Program-made: the position numbers and the translations under genes
Origin: CAYRGG01 sp964423745
Lineage (GTDB): Bacteria > Pseudomonadota > Gammaproteobacteria > Competibacterales > Competibacteraceae
Length of the DNA stretch: 6,349 nt
Direction of reading: 5' to 3'
NCBI GenBank assembly: GCA_964423745.1
Contig: CAYRGG010000122.1
Span: 1-6,349 of the forward strand
Part shown: positions 1-4,117 of the stretch, piece by piece
Layout of the letters: each line of letters begins with the position of its first letter
How positions within the stretch are numbered: the stretch's first letter is position 1
The notes under the pieces: model-generated
What the model was told of the DNA's origin: nothing
The model's input: only the letters and a program-made list of their open reading frames with translations
Databases searched by the model: none

Positions 1-55
1 AGTACCAACGGTAGAGGATTTGCGGACGGGGGTTCGATTCCCCCCGCCTCCACCA
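1..55 (+). ncRNA. ssrA: tmRNA (transfer-messenger RNA), 3' end only
   Basis: This is the 3' terminal part of the trans-translation RNA that rescues stalled ribosomes. The visible part includes the T arm, with a GGGGG stem (28-32), a TTCGATT loop (33-39) and a CCCCC stem (40-44). After it come the 3' acceptor strand CGCCTCC (45-51), discriminator A52 and an encoded CCA (53-55). The stretch GCGGACGGGGGTTCGATTC and the ending GCCTCCACCA match proteobacterial tmRNA 3' ends. The acceptor strand would pair with the GGGGGCG that normally opens tmRNA. The mRNA-like part and the tag codons lie outside the window. A tRNA-Ser or tRNA-Leu end is the main alternative, but the ACCA end and the bases before the T stem fit tmRNA better. 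Confidence 0.9.
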
Positions 56-61
56 TCTCAC

Positions 62-155
62 CATCCGATGACATCCGTTAAAACATCTAAACCTAGGAAA
101 ATGCAAGTTTTTTTGTGTCCGTTAGGTTTGTTAACATCCGTTAGTGGTCCGTTGA
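62..155. repeat. CATCCGTTA-like direct repeats next to tmRNA (candidate integrase arm sites)
   Basis: Five copies of a related 9-10 base word follow the tmRNA end: CATCCGATGA (62-71), CATCCGTTAA (72-81), TGTCCGTTAG (116-125), CATCCGTTAG (135-144) and GGTCCGTTGA (146-155). Short same-strand repeats of this kind beside a tRNA or tmRNA 3' end are typical of the attachment region of tyrosine-integrase islands, where they bind the integrase N-terminal arm domain. No integrase gene follows, so the region is either the end of the island away from the integrase or a remnant left after integrase loss. The repeats are seen directly; the att role is inferred. Confidence 0.5.
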
Positions 156-161
156 TAACCT

Positions 162-242
162 ATAGTAGCCGAGGATGTCTTCCATTTGAGCGACGAAGCG
201 TGCTGCATCGCGTTCTGGGAGGGTGCTTATCCCCAACTTTTC
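162..242 (-). pseudogene. IS630-family transposase relic (about 27 codons)
   Basis: Read on the minus strand, the stretch just past the parE stop encodes a peptide containing LPERDAARFVAQMEDILGYY. This resembles the IS630-type transposase segment between the N-terminal helix-turn-helix and the first catalytic Asp, typically of the form PP..NA.FVA.MEDVLDVY. Similarity ends around position 162, where the tmRNA-proximal repeats begin, and no DDE residues remain. It overlaps the last bases of parE in another frame and has no start codon of its own. It is a decayed fragment with no expected function. The family assignment is from memory of the motif and is moderate at best. Confidence 0.42.
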
Positions 243-537
243 AACCGTCAAAGTAATTTTGAATATCCATGTTCTGGTGCGGAATTCCAATAATATCAAT
301 GCCATGATCCCGCACCATGTAAAAAACAAGATGAGAGCCCTGTGCAAAATAATAATAACCTTCCTGTACATCAGGGCGGTGTTTCCCCAAACTCGGGTTA
401 TCTGCCAACCACTGAAACCGACTATCAAGGTTTTTTAGGTAAACATCGCGCTGTTTTCTACCCCATATTTTGAGCGTATAACGACCAATACGTTTAAGGT
501 CATCTCTGGCTCGCGGCGTGACCTTAAAATCCGGCAT
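241..537 (-). CDS. parE: ParE/RelE-superfamily toxin
   Basis: A 98-residue toxin of the type II ParDE family. Known ParE proteins poison DNA gyrase and are neutralised by direct binding of ParD. The sequence has the ParE layout: an N-terminal helical hairpin (ARDDLKRIGRYTLKIWG, about residues 10-26), a second helix with DSRFQWLADNPSLG (about 38-51), and C-terminal strands GYYYFAQGSHLVFYMV and IDIIGIPHQNMDI. The last of these is a family hallmark near the end of the fold. Length is normal for the family. The ATG overlaps the TGA of the upstream parD by one base (TGATG), so the pair is translationally coupled with the antitoxin first. No frameshift or missing segment is apparent, so the toxin should be active. 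The alternative target, ribosome-dependent mRNA cleavage as in RelE, is less likely given the ParD partner. Confidence 0.9.
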   Translation of the reverse strand: MPDFKVTPRARDDLKRIGRYTLKIWGRKQRDVYLKNLDSRFQWLADNPSLGKHRPDVQEGYYYFAQGSHLVFYMVRDHGIDIIGIPHQNMDIQNYFDG

Positions 538-785
538 CAGGTTTCCTCGTCCAATTCGGACAGGATGCGCTCGATTGAATAGTTTTCAACATAATCACCC
601 TTTGCTGCTTGCTTTGCGCCTTCTGCTAAGTGTGCCCGCAAAGCAGCCAATTTATCCTTGCGTTCCTCCAATCCTCGCAGAGCATCGCGTATGACTTCGC
701 TAGCCGAACCATAACGACCGCTGGCAACTTCGTTCTTGATAAAGGTTTCCCAATGTTCTCCAAGCGTCAAACTTGTATTAGCCAT
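537..785 (-). CDS. parD: ParD-family ribbon-helix-helix antitoxin
   Basis: An 82-residue antitoxin that binds and blocks the ParE encoded immediately downstream and, as in the family, probably represses its own promoter. The N-terminal half is a canonical ParD ribbon-helix-helix: strand MANTSLTLGEHWETFI, then VASGRYGSASEVIRDALR (about residues 20-37), which gives the dimeric DNA-binding fold. The charged C-terminal half (LEERKDKLAALRAHLAEG onward) is the flexible helix that wraps ParE. The stop overlaps the parE start by one base. Upstream on the same strand lies a long palindrome (803-829) suited to RHH autoregulation. The Shine-Dalgarno is weak (AGAGAG close to the ATG, or GAGG 11 bases away). 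The gene looks intact. Confidence 0.92.
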   Translation of the reverse strand: MANTSLTLGEHWETFIKNEVASGRYGSASEVIRDALRGLEERKDKLAALRAHLAEGAKQAAKGDYVENYSIERILSELDEET

Positions 786-802
786 AACTCTCTATACCTC
801 TA

Positions 803-829
803 ATATTCATATATACCGTATATGAATAT
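803..829 (-). promoter_or_regulatory. Palindromic candidate operator/promoter region of parDE
   Basis: ATATTCATATA (803-813) and TATATGAATAT (819-829) form a perfect 11-base inverted repeat around a 5-base spacer, 18 bases upstream of the parD ATG. An overlapping shorter palindrome is centred at 817. ParD-type antitoxins autorepress by binding palindromes in their promoter, so this is the obvious operator. On the minus strand a TTGCAA (851-846) lies 15 bases from TATATT (830-825). This is a possible but short-spaced promoter whose -10 box overlaps the palindrome. The palindrome is seen directly; its role is inferred. Confidence 0.55.
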
Positions 830-872
830 ATGTTTTGTGTTCTAATTGCAAGCACGAACATTTTGTGGATGC

Positions 873-900
873 AAAAAAGCAGACGACCGCTGTTGTCTGC
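873..900 (-). terminator. Rho-independent terminator of the ATPase/HTH transcription unit
   Basis: Read on the minus strand, GCAGACAA (900-893) pairs with TCGTCTGC (886-879) as an 8-bp stem with one G-U pair and a 6-base loop. A run of six T (878-873) follows directly. It lies 56 bases beyond the stop of the HTH gene and before the parDE promoter region. It should therefore end the upstream minus-strand transcript and separate it from parDE. Confidence 0.85.
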
Positions 901-955
901 CGATGAGTTGGCAGGCCCGGAGGGTGATAGTGTATTTTAAAATAGGGTAGTGTGT

Positions 956-1261
956 TTAGGCAGGTTCGTAGCGCTGTACCATAATTTCAGCTTCACGCTG
1001 GCGCATGGTGTAACTGTCAAACCACGCTTGCATCCGTAGCAAGGTATCCATAGAGACGCCAAAGGCTTTTTCGATGCGAAGGGCCATTTCTGGCGAGAGT
1101 GCTGCTTTTTCATTGACAAGATCAGAAAGCGTTGCCCGGCGAACGCCAAGGATGTCAGCAGCGCGAGAGACCGACAACGCCAACTCCTCAAGAATTTCAG
1201 TGCGAATAAAAGCACCTGGATGAGGAGGCTGCATTCCTACGTTTGTAATGGCTTCGCTCAT
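956..1261 (-). CDS. HigA/VapI-family antitoxin-like HTH regulator (no adjacent toxin)
   Basis: A 101-residue helix-turn-helix protein of the HigA/VapI addiction-module antidote family. Family members bind a HigB-type toxin and repress their own operon. The opening MQPPHPGAFIRTEILEEL (about residues 10-27) is the family signature. A lambda-repressor-like HTH follows (SVSRAADILGVRRATLSDLV, about 30-49), then LSPEMALRIEKAFGVSMDTL and the usual C-terminal QAWFDSYTMRQ. HigB genes normally sit immediately upstream of higA, but here the upstream gene is an ATPase whose stop lies 11 bases away, and no HigB-like frame is visible on either side. An AGGA (1274-1271) overlapping the ATPase stop is the likely ribosome-binding site, nine bases from the ATG, which suggests coupling to the ATPase. 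It may be an orphan antitoxin or the regulator of the ATPase operon. Confidence 0.88.
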   Translation of the reverse strand: MSEAITNVGMQPPHPGAFIRTEILEELALSVSRAADILGVRRATLSDLVNEKAALSPEMALRIEKAFGVSMDTLLRMQAWFDSYTMRQREAEIMVQRYEPA

Positions 1262-1272
1262 TAGTGATAGTC

Positions 1273-2463
1273 CTACACCTCAAAAAACTCTAGATCAAAC
1301 TTCTGGATATACTGCGCGAGAAGCGGATTAGACAGCTCATAGCCTTGCTCTGTTTTCACTACAAAGCGGTGGCGCAGCAACCGCTGCAGGCTTGCTTTAT
1401 TCGTTGGTTTTTCATGGCGGATGATTTGACGGACCGTTGCCTTCATGACTTCCGTACCACAAAAGTTTTTCCAGAAGCGGCTCAAGGGATGATTGTGCTC
1501 CACCAGAATGCGCTCGCGGAGAATGCGGTCTAGATCCTCGCCGGTGAGGGTGGTACGGTTTTCCGCATTGGCGATTTCCACCAGGTAATAGCAGATCTCC
1601 TGGGCCAAAGCGGGATGACCACGGGTGAGTTCATAAATGCGTTCCGGGATGCCGTTCTCGTAGCGGATAGGGAAATCGTCAGTAGGATGAGTAAGCTGCA
1701 ATGTCTTCTCGCGGGAAAGGTAGCGCACTTGCAGCGGTTGCGAGTGGACAAAGTATTTGCCCCAGTCGGGCTCGCCGAGTTCATCGAAAAAGTGAGCCCC
1801 CGCAAAGAGGAAAATAACCTGATGCTGATGTTGGGTATAGCTACGCATGGCGCCGAGCAGCTGCCCTGCCTTGTCGGGCTGTGCTCGGAAACCTCGCTCT
1901 TGGAGGGCTTCGTATTCGTCAAACCCAATCACTAGCCGGATCTGTGCGTTTTCTGCCAAGGTGGAAAGATGCTTGCTCAATTCGGTCCAGGAACGCAGCC
2001 AATCGTCGGTTGCGGCCCACGGCTCTTCGTCGATGTTAAAGGATTGGTTCACCCGCTCACGGATGAGCACCAGCCAACTCTTCACGTCGGAGTATTCACC
2101 GCCTTGCAGGTCGAGCACCATAACGCGAAAGCCTGGCCCAAGCAGTTGGGGGAGGAACTTCAACAGCGATGTCTTACCCACCCGTCGTTGCCCCTGTATG
2201 AGAAACAGAGGCATCTCGGGCGCTGTGCGGATAGTGAAGGAAAGCGTATCTTTTAGGTCGTCGCGGTCGAGAAAGGTCGCCTGATGGCGGGCTGGCTCCA
2301 ACGCTCCACCCACCTGATAGGGATTAGTTACGATAGGCGCTGCTGCCTGCTGCAGTTGACCCAGAGTAGCGTGCGCCTGTTTTTCCAAGTGCTCGATGCT
2401 CTGAAAATAATAGTGGTTCCATTCAGGACGAGCAGAAAGATTGGCGGCTTTAAAAGCATCCAA
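1273..2463 (-). CDS. STAND-type P-loop ATPase with C-terminal winged helix, N-terminally truncated
   Basis: As written from the TTG at 2463, this is 396 residues. Before the NTPase core is an NPYQVGG motif (about 47-53) typical of bacterial STAND/ORC-like ATPases. The core shows Walker A GQRRVGKTS (91-99), Walker B RLVIGFDEYE (176-185), a sensor-like strand VIFLFAGAH (216-224), and RGHPALAQEICYYL (281-294), equivalent to the GHP helix of STAND proteins. The last 60 residues (KATVRQIIR...RHRFVVKTEQGYEL) look like a winged helix. The same frame stays open without ATG, GTG or TTG back to about 2600, where it meets a broken tnpB, so the original N-terminus and any effector domain there are lost. 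An AGGAGG 11 bases before the TTG could support restart. Relatives include defence and signalling NTPases; the function is not known. It could equally be a dead remnant. Confidence 0.72.
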   Translation of the reverse strand: MDAFKAANLSARPEWNHYYFQSIEHLEKQAHATLGQLQQAAAPIVTNPYQVGGALEPARHQATFLDRDDLKDTLSFTIRTAPEMPLFLIQGQRRVGKTSLLKFLPQLLGPGFRVMVLDLQGGEYSDVKSWLVLIRERVNQSFNIDEEPWAATDDWLRSWTELSKHLSTLAENAQIRLVIGFDEYEALQERGFRAQPDKAGQLLGAMRSYTQHQHQVIFLFAGAHFFDELGEPDWGKYFVHSQPLQVRYLSREKTLQLTHPTDDFPIRYENGIPERIYELTRGHPALAQEICYYLVEIANAENRTTLTGEDLDRILRERILVEHNHPLSRFWKNFCGTEVMKATVRQIIRHEKPTNKASLQRLLRHRFVVKTEQGYELSNPLLAQYIQKFDLEFFEV

Positions 2464-2600
2464 CGCCCGGTTAACCTCCTGGAAGCTGTCAAGCCGTAGC
2501 TTGATATTAGTTTGCTGGCGGTACTTAAGAAATGCTTTCGTAAGCGCATCCCATGACTGCAGCCAAGGTTCAGAGGGGGAAAGTTCGGCCTGGTCTTCTA
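2464..2600 (-). pseudogene. Start-less upstream continuation of the ATPase gene
   Basis: Upstream of the TTG at 2463 the ATPase frame continues for about 46 codons. It gives a helix-rich, ordinary-looking peptide including LSPSEPWLQSWDALTKAF, KYRQQTNIKLRLDSF and QEVNRA. It contains no ATG, GTG or TTG codon, and the in-frame stop only occurs at 2652-2650, inside tnpB sequence. This is the residue of a longer ATPase whose 5' part was removed at the tnpB junction. The composition and open frame support coding origin; no domain is recognised in it. Confidence 0.6.
2475..2480 (-). promoter_or_regulatory. AGGAGG, possible ribosome-binding site deciding the ATPase TTG start
   Basis: A perfect AGGAGG lies inside the old ATPase coding sequence (minus strand, 2480-2475), 11 bases before a TTG codon at 2463-2461. 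No conventional start codon exists upstream in this frame, so this is the most plausible way the truncated gene could still be translated. The spacing is longer than ideal, and the match may be a chance product of Gln-Glu-Val codons. Confidence 0.4.
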
Positions 2601-3122
2601 AATGGTTTCCTTTACTTGAAAGCTGATGAAGTACCGATCCGAGCGATCCTTACTCACAACAATTGAGGTAATTTCGGCCGTCGAGGGCAATGTGCGATGC
2701 CAGCGAATGGTTAGCGGCTTATCTTGTTTTGCTAGCGTGAGTTGGCGTTGATCACGTTCAAAGACAAACGCGTTCTTAGCATATTTGGCGGATTGCTCAA
2801 AATGTCGCTTTTTAAATGTCGGGTAATCCATCCCATATTTGAAGAAATTAACGAATGCTTTATCAAGGTGCCGTAATGACTGCTGTAGACAAACGCTAGA
2901 TACTTCGTTTAACCATACCAATTCAGGATCAGCTTTCAACGCCTTTAACATCGCGGCAGTCATGGTATAGCTTATTCGTCGTTGTTCTTTGTACCAACCA
3001 TCGGTACGAATTTGTAGGAACCGATTGTAAACCACCCGGCAACTGCCAAACGTTTGCGCCAGTTGTATTTGCTGAGCCTCATTTGGGTAACAACGAAATT
3101 TATAGCCACGTTCGATGTCCAT
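2598..3122 (-). pseudogene. tnpB: TnpB (IS200/IS605 OrfB), N-terminal half only
   Basis: A 174-residue fragment of the IS200/IS605-family TnpB protein, the RNA-guided nuclease ancestor of Cas12; full-length relatives are roughly 370-400 residues. The N-terminal signature is clear: GYKFRCYPNEAQQIQLAQTF (6-25), CRVVYNRFLQIR, SYTMTAAMLKALK, WLNEVSSVCLQQSLRHLDKAF, NFFKYGMDYPTFKKR, and RYFISFQVKE at the end. The frame stops three codons after this, just where RuvC-I with its catalytic Asp should begin. All RuvC residues, the zinc ribbon and the downstream omega-RNA/right end are therefore missing. The stop codon lies in sequence belonging to the truncated ATPase gene. The product cannot be a nuclease. 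No tnpA (Y1 transposase) is nearby. The ATG overlaps a small hairpin and has no good Shine-Dalgarno. Confidence 0.9.
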
Positions 3123-3234
3123 GCCTGCATTTTACAGGCAAAATACTACTCTGTAACTATCTGTTGCGTATCATCATAGGTGGTTTGACGCCTTATATCC
3201 CTGCCCTAAAAAACAGAGTCTTACGGCGTTTAGG
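2601..3234 (-). mobile_element. Remnant of an IS200/IS605-type (tnpB-only, IS1341-like) element
   Basis: The element runs from the 3'-truncated tnpB to a probable left end near 3234. On that side HigB homology resumes at 3235, directly after a possible end hairpin: CCTAAA (3205-3210) pairs with TTTAGG (3229-3234) across 18 bases. A second hairpin, TGCCTG (3122-3127) with CAGGCA (3135-3140), sits over the tnpB start. Subterminal hairpins rather than terminal inverted repeats are usual in this family. The right end has been lost by deletion into the ATPase gene. The left boundary is inferred from where the flanking gene resumes. Confidence 0.55.
3185..3212 (+). promoter_or_regulatory. Possible outward promoter from the element into higA
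   Basis: TTGACG (3185-3190) lies 16 bases from TAAAAA (3207-3212) on the plus strand, inside the left part of the tnpB element and pointing at the higB remnant and higA. The native higBA promoter would have been lost with the 5' end of higB, so such a sequence could keep higA expressed. The -35 is good, the -10 only four of six. It is based on the sequence match alone. Confidence 0.25.
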
Positions 3235-3318
3235 ATAAACTACGCATATCGGGTCGTATACATCCGCTTTATTGGCACCCACGCGCAGTATGACAAGATT
3301 GATGTACAAAACATTTAA
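3235..3318 (+). pseudogene. higB: HigB toxin, C-terminal remnant (27 codons)
   Basis: The frame ending at TAA 3316-3318 encodes INYAYRVVYIRFIGTH followed by AQYDKIDVQNI. This is the characteristic C-terminus of HigB-type mRNA interferase toxins (YRVVYIRFIGTHAEYDKID). Full HigB proteins are about 95-100 residues, so roughly the first 70 are gone. Upstream, the frame is open to a stop at 3154-3156, but its peptide has no HigB resemblance and belongs to the IS left end. The remnant ends 17 bases before the higA ATG, the normal higB-higA spacing. The toxin is inactive, having lost most of its RelE-like fold. No HigB 5' part is visible on the other side of the element. Confidence 0.82.
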
Positions 3319-3335
3319 CTGCTGGAGGATTAACG

Positions 3336-3725
3336 ATGGACATCAAACCGATTAAAACTGATGCCGACTACCGTGCAGCATTAAAAGAAATTGAAAGCCT
3401 AATGATGGCAGGGCCTGATACGCCAGAAGGCGAAAAGCTAGATGTCATGGTTACGCTTATTGAGGCTTATGAAGCCAAGCACTTCCCCATGGACTTGCCT
3501 GATCCTGTTGAGGCGATCAAATTCGAAATGGAACGCAAGGGCTTAACCGTAAAAGACTTAGAGCCCATGATCGGCAAAAGTAATCGCGTTTACGAGATCC
3601 TTAATCACAAGCGCTCCCTGACTTTGAAGATGATCTGGAAACTCCACAAAGACTTAGGCATTCCAGCAGAGTCGTTAATCAAACCACCTCAAGCTCATGT
3701 CTCATCAATATCGCAGCGGAGATAA
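3336..3725 (+). CDS. higA: HigA antitoxin (HTH), toxin partner destroyed
   Basis: A 129-residue antitoxin of the large HigA family (COG5499 type), which binds HigB and represses the higBA promoter. The N-terminal region is family-typical: MDIKPIKTDADYRAALKEIE, then GPDTPEGEKLDVMVTLIEAY and a linker FPMDLPDPVEAIKFEMERKG. The C-terminal HTH covers LTVKDLEPMIGKSNRVYEIL (about 70-89), followed by NHKRSLTLKMIWKLHKDLGIPAESLI. The last 15 or so residues (KPPQAHVSSISQRR) are not typical and may be a changed tail. The start has a strong GGAGG (3324-3328) seven bases before the ATG. The gene looks intact although the upstream higB is reduced to 27 codons. It is therefore an orphan that could still act in trans on other HigB toxins or on promoters. 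Confidence 0.92.
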   Translation: MDIKPIKTDADYRAALKEIESLMMAGPDTPEGEKLDVMVTLIEAYEAKHFPMDLPDPVEAIKFEMERKGLTVKDLEPMIGKSNRVYEILNHKRSLTLKMIWKLHKDLGIPAESLIKPPQAHVSSISQRR

Positions 3726-3880
3726 GCTTCGCAATATCTCTGCTATCGATGGGAAGCTGGCTGAACATGAAAAAGTTTTTCGTAGCGGGAGTTATGAAAT
3801 GCCAATGCATGCTTGATTTGTTATCCAACTGTAAACCGGAGCTACAAAAGCCGATTAAACACTGTATGTAGAGATATACC

Positions 3881-4075
3881 ATGACTATCGAAGCCCGATC
3901 AATCGCTACCTTGCGAAGCCTGCCGTTAGAACAACAAATCGAGGTGCTAAATTTTACACAATTTATTCAGCAACGGCTGACGCCCGTAACCCAACTTCGT
4001 CCCATGGGTTTGTGCCGCGGCGAGTTTGTCGTTCCAGATAATTTTGACGCACCGCTGCCGGAAGAGATTCTATAA
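3881..4075 (+). CDS. DUF2281/VapB-like antitoxin, no toxin partner
   Basis: A 64-residue protein of the DUF2281 type, usually the antitoxin partner of a PIN-domain (VapC) ribonuclease. The N-terminal segment LPLEQQIEVLNFTQFIQQRL (about 14-33) is the DUF2281 helical motif. The C-terminal segment RPMGLCRGEFVVPDNF with DAPLPEEIL matches the conserved toxin-binding tail. In complete modules a PIN gene starting with an LLLDTH-like motif follows directly, but here only 42 bases separate its stop from jetA and no PIN-like peptide is seen. It is either a solitary antitoxin or what remains after loss of vapC. The start is the only reasonable ATG; the Shine-Dalgarno is poor. The 155 bases between higA and this gene hold nothing recognisable. 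Confidence 0.75.
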   Translation: MTIEARSIATLRSLPLEQQIEVLNFTQFIQQRLTPVTQLRPMGLCRGEFVVPDNFDAPLPEEIL

Positions 4076-4117
4076 AGGGGTTGAAGGATAATGGGATTGG
4101 TTTAATCTTTTGCTAAT

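Noticed and set aside
62..155. Short repeats considered as a CRISPR array.
   Set aside because: The repeats are only about 9 bases, unevenly spaced and imperfect, with no cas genes; they fit integrase arm sites better.
20..256. Plus-strand frame starting inside the tmRNA.
   Set aside because: It begins in the structural RNA and runs through the repeat region and antisense to the IS630 relic; not a gene.
1847..2284. 145-codon plus-strand open frame opposite the ATPase, and similar ones at 1615-1935 and 1969-2256.
   Set aside because: They run antisense to the Walker-motif ATPase, have no recognisable domain and have the composition of a reverse-strand shadow.
3157..3234. Open frame directly upstream of the HigB remnant, in the same frame (contains WFDALYPCPKK).
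   Set aside because: It was considered as more of higB, but it does not resemble HigB and is better explained as the left end of the tnpB element.
3697..3816. 39-codon plus-strand ORF overlapping the end of higA (MSHQYRSGDKLRNISAIDG...).
   Set aside because: It has no ribosome-binding site, overlaps higA in another frame and resembles no known family; the 3726-3880 gap is better left as non-coding.
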